In this document: one piece after another, positions 6,093-12,527 of the stretch
How the letters are laid out: the number at the start of each line of letters is the position of its first letter
Numbering within the stretch: the first letter of the stretch is position 1
Assembly: GCA_958426425.1 (NCBI GenBank)
Contig: CATZYY010000065.1
Span: 1-12,527, forward strand
Length of the DNA stretch: 12,527 bases
Direction: 5' to 3'
Origin: an uncultured Oscillospiraceae bacterium
GTDB lineage: Bacteria; Bacillota; Clostridia; Oscillospirales; Oscillospiraceae
The notes under the pieces: model-generated
The model's database searches: none
Told to the model about the DNA's origin: nothing
Seen by the model: only the letters and a program-made list of their open reading frames with translations
Program-made: the position numbers and the translations under genes

Positions 6093-6180
6093 TCATAAAG
6101 CCCGATAGATTCAGGGAAACGACCCATTGCATACGACATGGGGCCGCCCATGCCTGAAACGCACAGCCCGCTTTTAGGGC

Positions 6181-7863
6181 TCACAGCCCCTTCCGGTAGG
6201 CCTCCGCCGCGTCCAGCAGCTCCCCGGCGCTCTCCAGCAGGGCCGGCGTCACCGCCGCGCCGCCGGTGATCCGGGCAAGCTCCGCCTTTCGCTGCTCCCG
6301 GTCCAGCAGGACAACGTGTGTAAAGGTTCTTCCCTTGTCTTCCCCCTTCTCCACGGAGAAGTGGGTGTCCGCCATGGCGGCCAACTGGGGCAGATGGGTC
6401 ACGCACAGCACCTGCTTGCGGCGGCTGACCTGGGCCAATTTCTCCGCCACCTTCTGGGCCGCCCGGCCGGAAACGCCGGTGTCCACCTCGTCAAAGACCA
6501 GAGTCCCCACCAGCTCCTGCTCCGCCAAGACGTTTTTCAGCGCAAGCATGATGCGGGCAAGCTCACCGCCGGAGGCGATCTTGGCGATGGGCCGCAGGTC
6601 CTCCCCCACGTTGGCGGACATCAAAAAGCGGATGGTGTCGCAGCCGTCGGGACCGGGGGCCCGGGGGGTGAACTCGATGGCAAACCGCACCCGCCGCATG
6701 TCCAGGTCCCGCAGCTCCGCCTGAATGCGCTGCTCCAGCACCGCCGCCGCCTGACGCCGGGCCTCCGTCAGCGCCGCGCCGGCAGAGAGCACCGCCTGCT
6801 CCGCCTTGGCCCGCTGCTTTTCCAGCCGCAGGAGCTGATCATCCGCCGTCTCTATGGCGTCCAGCTCCGCCCGGCAGCGGTCCAGGTAGGCCATACAGTC
6901 CTCCACCGTGGCGCCGTACTTCTTTTTCAGCCGGTACAGCAGGTCCGCCCGGCTCTCCACCGCGTCCAGCTCCGCCGGGGAGAAGTCAAATTCCTCCCGC
7001 CTGTCCCGGATAGTCTCGGCAAGGTCATAGACTTCACAGCGGGCTTCCTCCAGGCGTTTGTACAGCTCCGCCATGTCGCCGCCCAGGGTGCGGATGGCGG
7101 CTACGGCCTCCTCCGCCTGCCGCAGGGCCCACACGGCGCCGCCGCCCTCGTCGTCGCCGCTGAGGGCGTAATCCGCCCCGGACAGGGCAGAGAGGTACTT
7201 CTCCCCGTTGCGCAGCAGATTTCTCCGCTCCAGCAGGGCCTCCTCCTCGCCGCTCACCAGCTCCGCCCGCTCCAGCTCGTCGATCTGGAACCGGAGGCTG
7301 TCCATGCGCCGGGCCTTTTCCGCCTCGTCCATCCGCAGCGCGGACATCTGCGCCTCCAGGTCCCACAGGACGCCGTAGGCCTCCCGGTAGGCATTCAGGG
7401 GGCCGTCGGTGCGGCCGAAGCGGTCCAGATAGGCCCCGTGGCGCTCCTCGTCCAGCAGCGCCGCGCCGTCGTGCTGTCCGTGGATGTTCAAAAGCTCCGC
7501 GCCCATCCGCCGCAGCTGGGCCACGGTGACGGGCCGGCCGTTGGCCCGGCAGGTGTTCTTCCCGTCCTCATAGATCTCCCGCTGGAGCAGCAGCTCGCCG
7601 TTTTCATCGGGGCTGACGCCGCACTCGCTTAGGCCCGGCAGATCCGCCGGAACGCCGGAAAAGCAGGCGCTGACAAAGGCCCGGTCCGCCCCGGTGCGGA
7701 TCAGCTCCCGGGAGGTCCGGCCCCCCAGCACGGCGCCCATGGCGTCGATGACGATGGACTTGCCGGCGCCGGTCTCGCCGGTCAGGGCGTTGAAGCCGGG
7801 CCGGAAGCGGATGTCCGCCTCCTCGATGACGGCGATATTCTCGATGTGCAGCAGTTCCAGCAT
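6181..7863 (-). CDS. recN: DNA repair protein RecN
   Basis: RecN is an SMC-like ATPase that acts in double-strand break repair. The 560-residue chain begins MLELLHIENIAVIEEADIRF and has Walker A GETGAGKS (29-36), then NIHGQHD, a long charged coiled-coil middle (about 150-370), the ABC signature SGGE (431-434), Walker B TLVFDEVDTG (454-463) and THLPQ (489-493). The length is normal for the family. The ATG at 7863 is chosen because it starts the family's conserved first motif and has AGGAGG 8 nt upstream. A 44-codon upstream extension in the same frame runs through repeat hairpins and is rejected. recN is the last gene of the dxs-argR run but is set apart from argR by a 411-nt spacer, so it may have a separate promoter or processed transcript. 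No LexA-type box was recognised upstream. Confidence 0.96.
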   Translation of the reverse strand: MLELLHIENIAVIEEADIRFRPGFNALTGETGAGKSIVIDAMGAVLGGRTSRELIRTGADRAFVSACFSGVPADLPGLSECGVSPDENGELLLQREIYEDGKNTCRANGRPVTVAQLRRMGAELLNIHGQHDGAALLDEERHGAYLDRFGRTDGPLNAYREAYGVLWDLEAQMSALRMDEAEKARRMDSLRFQIDELERAELVSGEEEALLERRNLLRNGEKYLSALSGADYALSGDDEGGGAVWALRQAEEAVAAIRTLGGDMAELYKRLEEARCEVYDLAETIRDRREEFDFSPAELDAVESRADLLYRLKKKYGATVEDCMAYLDRCRAELDAIETADDQLLRLEKQRAKAEQAVLSAGAALTEARRQAAAVLEQRIQAELRDLDMRRVRFAIEFTPRAPGPDGCDTIRFLMSANVGEDLRPIAKIASGGELARIMLALKNVLAEQELVGTLVFDEVDTGVSGRAAQKVAEKLAQVSRRKQVLCVTHLPQLAAMADTHFSVEKGEDKGRTFTHVVLLDREQRKAELARITGGAAVTPALLESAGELLDAAEAYRKGL

Positions 7864-8274
7864 GGAAATCCCTCCTGGATACGGGGTTTTTGCCCTCCCC
7901 CGGGGGAGGGCGGGTGGTCGGAAGTCTTCCGGGGAATCCACCCCCCATTTTCTTTTCGGCCTTTCCGAAAAGAAAATGGGCCGTGGACGGTCCAAAAGAA
8001 AAGGCGCTGAGACGGACAGGCGTCCCGCCTGTCCGTGAGGACGGGGGTCGGGCGAAGCGGTGCGGCAGGCGTCGAGACCCTCGTCGACCCTGCGCCGATT
8101 CCCTGGCGCTTAAAGAGCCTGGTCCCCGCAAAGCGGGTGCGGTGGGCGGACGGGGCGGGCGTCGAGACCCATTCCTTCTCTTTCCGCTGCCGCTGGACTG
8201 GTGGAGGATGGGGCTTTTCCGTGTCAAGCCTTCCCCTCCGGGGAAGGCTTTGCTCCGGCGCCTCCCGGCCCTCC
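7864..8274. repeat. Hairpin-rich intergenic insert between argR and recN
   Basis: This region holds no gene. It contains a 20-nt perfect palindrome (7892-7911, core CCCCCGGGGG), 16-nt inverted arms around a 5-nt loop (7944-7959/7965-7980), 11-nt arms ACGGACAGGCG and CGCCTGTCCGT (8012-8036), 11-nt arms AAGCCTTCCCC and GGGGAAGGCTT (8226-8250), and a direct repeat GGCGTCGAGACCC at 8068-8080 and 8158-8170, 90 nt apart. These look like REP-type interspersed units packed together. The hairpin nearest argR could also end or stabilise its transcript. Neighbouring operon junctions are overlaps, so the region looks inserted. Confidence 0.6.
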
Positions 8275-8724
8275 TTACAGCATCTCCTTGATCTCCTCGC
8301 AGAAGTTGGCGGCGGACTCCGCGTCCTTCATCACCAGAAAGGCCGTGTCGTCCCCCGCAAGGGACCCCACCATGTAGGTGATGTCCATATCGTCCAGGGC
8401 GGCGCAGGCGGCACTTGCCAAACCCGGCATGGTTTTGACCACCACGATGTTCTGGGCGCTGTCGATGCTGGTGATGCTCTGACGGAAGATGGTCCGCAGC
8501 TTCTCCGCGAAGTTCAGGCGGGTCCGGTTGCCGGACACGGCGTACTTGTAGACCCCGTGGCCCACCGGCTCCTTAATCAGGTGCATCTGCTTGATGTCCC
8601 GGGAGATGGTGGCCTGGGTGCTGGAGATGCCCCGCTCCTGGAGGCGGCTGAGCAGCTGCTCCTGGGTTTCGATATTTTCCTGGGCAATGATCTCCAGGAT
8701 CATGTTCTGACGGTCATTTTTCAT
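8275..8724 (-). CDS. argR: Arginine repressor ArgR
   Basis: This arginine-responsive regulator (AhrC-type in Gram-positives) represses arginine synthesis and can activate catabolism. The 149 residues have an N-terminal winged helix with the recognition region SSTQATISRDIKQMHLIK (34-51) and a C-terminal hexamerisation and arginine-binding domain with GLASAACAALDD (101-112) and GDDTAF (124-129). The ATG at 8724 gives the normal family start MKNDRQ and length; a GGGAGGG ribosome site lies 10 nt upstream. A 12-codon longer start is possible but has no family support. The first 11 nt overlap the end of nadK, so translation is probably coupled. No ARG-box palindrome was recognised in the window, so its targets lie elsewhere. 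Confidence 0.95.
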   Translation of the reverse strand: MKNDRQNMILEIIAQENIETQEQLLSRLQERGISSTQATISRDIKQMHLIKEPVGHGVYKYAVSGNRTRLNFAEKLRTIFRQSITSIDSAQNIVVVKTMPGLASAACAALDDMDITYMVGSLAGDDTAFLVMKDAESAANFCEEIKEML

Positions 8725-9595
8725 GGTCAACAAACCCTCCCGGCAACATTTTTTGGGCAAAGATCTCGCAGAAGCTCCGCTCCGACAGCCGCACCAGCTT
8801 CACCGTGTGCTTGGAGCGGCGAACCAGCACCTTGTCGTCGGATTTCAGGGAGAAGGCCCGGCTCTCGTCCACGCACAGGTACACCGGCTTGCGGCCGTTG
8901 CGCTCCAGCTCGATGGTCAGCGTGTGCTCCGGCGACAGGACATAAGAGGAAAAGCGCATGTTGTGGATGCAGATGGGGCACACCACCATGGTCTGGGCCA
9001 CCGGCTCCACCACCGGCCCGCCGGCAGAGAGGGAGTAGGCCGTGGACCCGGTGGGGGTGGCGATGATGACGCCGTCCCCGGCGATGTCCGCCAAATGCCG
9101 CCCGTCGGAGGAGATCTTCAGATGGATGACGTGGGAGATAGGACCCTCCCGGATCACCGCGTCGTTGAGGCCCAGGTTGGTGTAGATCTGCCGGCCATCC
9201 CGCTGAACGGACACGTCCAGCATCATCCGCTGCTCCGTCTGGAAGTCCCAGTCCTTCAGCTTGCGCAGGGCCTCCAGCTCGCCGGCCTCCAGCTCCGCGA
9301 TGAACCCAAGACCGCCCATGTTGATGCCCAGCACCGGGATCTTGTTCAGGGCCACCAGCTTGGCAAGGTGCAAAATGGTGCCGTCCCCGCCGAAGGTAAT
9401 CAGCAGGTCAGCGGTCTTTAGCTCCGCGGTCAGGGGCTTTACGTCGTAGTCGGCAAAGGCCCCCTCCTTCTGGTCGCGGAAGGGGGAACACACCACCGTC
9501 TCAAAGCCCAGCTCCTTCAAAATGGCCTCCGCCCGGCGGGTGCACTCCATGCCCCGGTCCCGGTTGGGGTTGGGACAGAGTATGATCTTTTTCAC
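8714..9595 (-). CDS. nadK: NAD+ kinase (NadK/PpnK)
   Basis: The enzyme phosphorylates NAD+ to NADP+ using ATP or polyphosphate in the cytoplasm. The 293-residue protein has the catalytic GGDGT motif (69-73), the glycine-rich INMGGLGF (91-98), LND (143-145, the family's NE/ND position) and the second conserved block TPTGSTAYSLSAGGP (180-194). The length is normal. The start is GTG at 9595, supported by AAGGAGG 6 nt upstream and by the usual N-terminus MKKIILCPNP. It overlaps the tlyA stop by 4 nt (GTGA) and the argR start by 11 nt, placing it firmly inside the operon. This position between tlyA and argR is typical of Clostridia. Confidence 0.96.
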   Translation of the reverse strand: MKKIILCPNPNRDRGMECTRRAEAILKELGFETVVCSPFRDQKEGAFADYDVKPLTAELKTADLLITFGGDGTILHLAKLVALNKIPVLGINMGGLGFIAELEAGELEALRKLKDWDFQTEQRMMLDVSVQRDGRQIYTNLGLNDAVIREGPISHVIHLKISSDGRHLADIAGDGVIIATPTGSTAYSLSAGGPVVEPVAQTMVVCPICIHNMRFSSYVLSPEHTLTIELERNGRKPVYLCVDESRAFSLKSDDKVLVRRSKHTVKLVRLSERSFCEIFAQKMLPGGFVDHEK

Positions 9596-10416
9596 GGTGT
9601 CCCTCCTTCCCCCCGCTCCCGCAGCACCTGGTGGGACTCGTCCACCAGGGCCTTCAGGTCCGGGATTTGCTCGGCCGCCTCGCTCTTTTCCAGATACCCC
9701 AAATATTCGATGTTGCCCTCAGGCCCTCGAATGGGAGAGTACGTAATGCCAAGGACTGTAAAGTGGTTTTCCCTTGCATGGTCCAGGAAGTGCTCCAGCA
9801 CCTCCAGATGCACCGCCGGGTCCCGGACCACGCCCTTCTTCCCCACCTTTTCCCGTCCGGCCTCAAACTGGGGCTTGATGAGGCAGGCGATGTGGCCCCC
9901 CTGCCGCAGCAGTTCATAGAGGGCCGGGAAAATCAGCTTCAAGGAGATGAAGCTGACGTCGATGGAGGCGAAGTCCAGCACGTCGGGGATCTGCTCGCGT
10001 GTCAGATACCGGGCGTTGGTCCGCTCCAGACACACCACCCGGGGGTCGGACCGCAGCTTCCAGGCAAGCTGCCCGTAGCCCACGTCCACGGCGTAGACCT
10101 TCTCCGCGCCGTTTTGCAGCATACAGTCGGTAAAGCCTCCGGTGGAGGCGCCGATGTCGGCGCAGACGGCGCCGGTTAAGGCGATGGGGAACGAGGCCAT
10201 GGCCTTTTCCAGCTTCAATCCGCCCCGGCTCACATAGGCAAGGCCGCCCCGGACCTCGATCTGGGCGTCCTCCGCCACGGCGGTGCCGGGCTTGTCCACC
10301 CGCTGCCCCGCCACGAACACCTCGCCGCTCATAATGGCAGCCTGGGCTCTCTGCCGGCTCTCCTGGAGCCCACGCTCCACCAGCAGCACGTCCAGCCGCT
10401 TCTTTTTCACGCTCAT
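9592..10416 (-). CDS. tlyA: TlyA family rRNA 2'-O-methyltransferase / hemolysin-like protein
   Basis: A 274-residue protein with an N-terminal S4 RNA-binding domain (about 6-65: RLDVLLVERGLQESRQRAQ) and an FtsJ-like Rossmann methyltransferase domain. The SAM-binding loop is ADIGASTGGFTD (86-97), with later motifs DVSFISL (153-159) and IKPQFE (180-185); K181 fits the family's catalytic lysine. Members methylate 16S and/or 23S rRNA ribose; the Bacillus homologue is YqxC. The ATG at 10416 overlaps the dxs stop as ATGA and follows GGAGG by 10 nt. A longer in-frame start inside dxs would add 59 residues rich in glycine and proline that do not belong to the family, and is rejected. Which rRNA sites it modifies cannot be told from the sequence. 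Confidence 0.93.
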   Translation of the reverse strand: MSVKKKRLDVLLVERGLQESRQRAQAAIMSGEVFVAGQRVDKPGTAVAEDAQIEVRGGLAYVSRGGLKLEKAMASFPIALTGAVCADIGASTGGFTDCMLQNGAEKVYAVDVGYGQLAWKLRSDPRVVCLERTNARYLTREQIPDVLDFASIDVSFISLKLIFPALYELLRQGGHIACLIKPQFEAGREKVGKKGVVRDPAVHLEVLEHFLDHARENHFTVLGITYSPIRGPEGNIEYLGYLEKSEAAEQIPDLKALVDESHQVLRERGEGGTP

Positions 10417-12266
10417 GTGTCTCTCGCCTCCAACACGGCCAACGCAATGCCCTGGGCATCCAGGCCGAAGCTGTGTTCCAGCTGGGCCACAGTGCCCTCC
10501 GGGGCGAAGGTCTTGCCCAGATTCTTCAAAATCACCCGGCGGGGGGCCTTCCCGGCCTCCGCCAAAATGGAGGTCAGCCGCTGCCCCAGGCATCCGGCGC
10601 CGAAGGCGTCCTCCGCTACCAGCAGCATCTCCGTACCCGCCATGGGCTCTGCCAACATCTCATAGTCCAGGGGGGAGATCCGGTTCAGCTTCACTACCCG
10701 GGCGTCCACCCCCTGCCGCTCCAGCAGGGCCGCCGCCTCCAGCAGATTGTTGATCATCTTGCCGTAGCCCAGCAGGGTTACGTCCTTCCCCAGCCGCAGG
10801 CACACGGCGCTTTGGTCGGCGGTGTCGGTTCGGAAATTACCCTCTCCCCCTCTGGGGTAGCGGACCGCCACAGGTCCGGCAATCTCAAACAGGGCCTGCC
10901 GGACCATGCGCCGCAGCTCCGCGAAGTTTGCCGGGCACAGCACCGTAAAGCCCGGGATCTGGGAGAGGAACATGGCGTCAAAGCAGCCGTGGTGGGTCTC
11001 CCCGTCGGCGCCCACCAGTCCCGCCCGGTCCACGCCCAGCACCACGTGCAGGTTTAGCAGGGCCACGTCGTGGATCAGCATGTCGTATCCCCGCTGGAGG
11101 AAGGAGGCGTACACGGCAAACACCGGAATCATGCCCTGCTTGGCAAGGCCCGCCGCCATGGACACGGCGTGTCCCTCGGCGATGCCCACGTCGAAAAAGC
11201 GGTCCGGAAACTCCTTGGCAAAGCCGGTGAGGCCCGTGCCGTCCGCCATGGCGGCGGTGATGGCGCACACCCGCTCATTCTCCGCCGCGCAGGCAGAAAG
11301 GGTATTGCCGAAGACGGCGGAGAAGTCCTCTCCCCCGCTCTTTTTCAAAAGGCCCGTCTCAGGGTCAAAGGGGCCGATGCCGTGAAATTTGTCCGGGTTT
11401 TGCTCAGCGAAGGGATAGCCCTTGCCCTTGACGGTGTTCACATGGACCAGCACCGGCCCGCGGAGCTCCTTGGCCCACTCCAGCACATGAACCAGCCGGT
11501 CCAAATCGTGGCCGTCGATGGGCCCCAGATACGTAAAGCCCATGTCCTCGAACAGGGTGCTCCCCGGCCACAGTGCCTTTTTCAGGGAGGATTTCACCCG
11601 GTGGCTCAGCCGGTAGAGCCGGTTTTCCATGGGATGGGCGCCGAAAAGGCCCCGATACCACTTTTTGAAGTGGTAGTAGGCGGGCTTGGTCCGCAGGCGG
11701 CCCAGGTGGGTGGGCACGGCGCCTACGTTGGGGTTGATGGACATGCCGTTGTCATTCAAAATGACGATCAGCGGTTCCCCGGAGGCCCCGGCGTTGTTGA
11801 GGCCCTCGTAGGCAAGGCCGCCGGTCAGGGCGCCGTCTCCGATGAGGGCAAGGACGCTGTAATCGGCGTAGCGCAGGGTCCGGGCCCGAGCCATGCCCAA
11901 CGCCACCGACACGGAGTTGGAGGCGTGGCCGGCGATGAAGGCGTCATGTTCGCTCTCCCGGGGCTTGGGGAAGCCGGAGAGCCCGCCGAACTGCCGCAGC
12001 GTCTCGAACAGCTCCCGCCGGCCGGTCAGGGCCTTGTGGACGTAGCACTGGTGGCCCACGTCCAGCACCAGCCGGTCCGAGGCGGTGTCAAACACCCGGT
12101 GGATGGCCACGGTCAGCTCCACCACCCCCAGGTTGGAGGCCAAATGCCCTCCCGTCCGGGAGACGCTCTGGACCAGAAATTCCCGCAGCTCATCGCACAG
12201 GGGTGCCAGCTGCTCCCTGGGCAGGGCCTTCACGTCGGCGGGGGAATGGATGGTTTCCAAAATCAC
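10413..12266 (-). CDS. dxs: 1-deoxy-D-xylulose-5-phosphate synthase Dxs
   Basis: Dxs condenses pyruvate and glyceraldehyde 3-phosphate with thiamine diphosphate, the first step of the MEP isoprenoid route. The 617 residues show HLASNLGVVELT (41-52), LDVGHQCYVHK (68-78), the ThDP motif starting GDGALTGG (143-150) and ending LNDNGM (170-175), IDGHD (about 250), a central pyrimidine-binding domain with GIAEGHAVSMAAGLA and the GETHHG segment, and a C-terminal transketolase domain. The length is normal. The start is GTG at 12266, with GAGAGGAG 9 nt upstream; the next gene upstream ends 15 nt away, and the stop overlaps tlyA. An upstream polyprenyl synthase and exonuclease VII genes would be expected beyond the window in this gene order. 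Confidence 0.97.
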   Translation of the reverse strand: MILETIHSPADVKALPREQLAPLCDELREFLVQSVSRTGGHLASNLGVVELTVAIHRVFDTASDRLVLDVGHQCYVHKALTGRRELFETLRQFGGLSGFPKPRESEHDAFIAGHASNSVSVALGMARARTLRYADYSVLALIGDGALTGGLAYEGLNNAGASGEPLIVILNDNGMSINPNVGAVPTHLGRLRTKPAYYHFKKWYRGLFGAHPMENRLYRLSHRVKSSLKKALWPGSTLFEDMGFTYLGPIDGHDLDRLVHVLEWAKELRGPVLVHVNTVKGKGYPFAEQNPDKFHGIGPFDPETGLLKKSGGEDFSAVFGNTLSACAAENERVCAITAAMADGTGLTGFAKEFPDRFFDVGIAEGHAVSMAAGLAKQGMIPVFAVYASFLQRGYDMLIHDVALLNLHVVLGVDRAGLVGADGETHHGCFDAMFLSQIPGFTVLCPANFAELRRMVRQALFEIAGPVAVRYPRGGEGNFRTDTADQSAVCLRLGKDVTLLGYGKMINNLLEAAALLERQGVDARVVKLNRISPLDYEMLAEPMAGTEMLLVAEDAFGAGCLGQRLTSILAEAGKAPRRVILKNLGKTFAPEGTVAQLEHSFGLDAQGIALAVLEARDT

Positions 12267-12281
12267 GCAATCGCACTCCTC

Positions 12282-12527
12282 TCAGCGGTGAAACAGGTGT
12301 AAAAAGCGGCCGGCCCAGTAGACCACGCTGGTGCTGCGCTGGATGGCGAAGGTCTTGCCCAGGGCCTTGCCGCCGATGGTGAGGCCGGAGATCAGGGCGG
12401 TGACGGCCACGCTGACCAGCACGCTGTGCAGGTCGAAGGCTGCCTGGAGCCGAGTGACGATGACGGCGGCGGTGGTGCCGCTGACGATGCCGCAGATGTC
12501 CCCCACCACGTCGTTGCAGACGCTGGA
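12282..12527 (-). CDS. Small membrane protein, C-terminal part only (CorB-like by name in relatives)
   Basis: An open frame enters from the right edge (SSVCNDVVGDICGIVSGTTA) and ends with TGA at 12284-12282, giving 81 residues. A GTG at 12509 is in frame, but the reading continues to the edge and the preceding SSVCND fits the following sequence, so the true start is outside. A hydrophobic stretch (about residues 33-50, HSVLVSVAVTALISGLTI) suggests a membrane segment, followed by a basic tail ending RFLHLFHR. From memory, short proteins with the phrase NDVVGDICG beside dxs in Oscillospiraceae are often called CorB-like Mg/Co transporters; that function is unproven. The 15-nt gap to dxs suggests cotranscription, and the dxs ribosome site lies at this gene's end. 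Confidence 0.7.
   Translation of the reverse strand, partial: SSVCNDVVGDICGIVSGTTAAVIVTRLQAAFDLHSVLVSVAVTALISGLTIGGKALGKTFAIQRSTSVVYWAGRFLHLFHR

Larger units (their letters stand above)
5702..6180. other. Non-coding, hairpin-rich region between rnpB and recN
   Basis: No protein gene is supported: open frames here lack ribosome sites and cross the terminators. Besides the listed terminators it holds hairpins at 5841-5872, 5948-5967 (TTCGCGCC arms) and 6008-6027 (ACGGGG arms), a near-palindrome at 6026-6043 around CCTAGG, and CATGGG arms at 6137-6152. A tiny minus-strand ORF of 26 codons (6151-6071) ends in the loop of the recN terminator and has no clear ribosome site. A small RNA on the minus strand between about 6050 and 5757 is possible but not shown. 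Confidence 0.5.

Noticed and set aside
5710..6132. 140-codon minus-strand frame between recN and rnpB
   Set aside because: It reads through the candidate terminators at 6053-6092 and 5757-5793, has no ribosome site and no recognisable domain.
6316..7632. 438-codon plus-strand open frame
   Set aside because: It lies wholly opposite recN, has low-complexity His/Gln/Leu/Pro-rich sequence typical of the antisense of GC-rich genes, and no ribosome site.
7864..7995. N-terminal extension of RecN by 44 residues
   Set aside because: The extension translates repeat hairpins; the conserved family start and an AGGAGG site are both at 7863.
8275..8724. ARG box controlling argR
   Set aside because: No TGAAT...ATTCA-like palindrome was found upstream of argR or elsewhere in the non-coding parts of the window.
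8035..9066. 343-codon plus-strand open frame
   Set aside because: It runs from the repeat spacer across the opposite strand of argR and nadK; no domain or ribosome site.
10417..10593. N-terminal extension of TlyA by 59 residues
   Set aside because: It lies inside the dxs coding sequence in another frame and has no similarity to the S4 domain; the ATGA start at 10416 has a good ribosome site.

Overview
The window looks like a chromosomal segment of a GC-rich, spore-forming member of the Clostridia, probably an Oscillospiraceae-type gut bacterium. This rests on three things read from the sequence: the gene order dxs-tlyA-nadK-argR-recN, a YunB-type sporulation protein, and strong AGGAGG-like ribosome sites. 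The lineage is inference. Every protein gene recognised lies on the minus strand. The one plus-strand gene is the RNA of RNase P.

Layout from right to left, which is the direction of transcription. A truncated membrane protein (12527-12282) is followed closely by dxs, tlyA, nadK and argR. These are joined by a 15-nt gap and then overlaps of 4, 4 and 11 nt, so they read as one operon. A 411-nt hairpin-rich spacer separates argR from recN. recN is followed by a strong hairpin terminator at 6053-6092. About 480 nt without a convincing gene follow, carrying back-to-back terminators. Then comes rnpB on the plus strand (about 5080-5656), with a textbook promoter and terminator. murD is divergent from rnpB and leads a second minus-strand set, murD-yunB-ligA. 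Downstream of ligA is a 600-nt non-coding stretch with a long hairpin. Last is a short gene cut by the left edge, which has its own candidate promoter and a perfect DnaA-box sequence just upstream.

Functionally the window is mostly housekeeping: isoprenoid precursor synthesis (dxs), rRNA methylation (tlyA), NADP synthesis (nadK), arginine regulation (argR), DNA repair and replication (recN, ligA), peptidoglycan synthesis (murD), sporulation (yunB) and tRNA 5' processing (rnpB).

The most unusual feature is inside rnpB. The conserved RNase P core is complete, but about 220 nt of foreign-looking, hairpin-dense sequence lies between P9 and the P10/P11 region. It is bounded by 9-nt direct repeats (CGGTAAGGG), and removing one repeat unit restores an ordinary core of about 357 nt. 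The other notable signal is a set of REP-like perfect inverted repeats concentrated in all the long intergenic regions.
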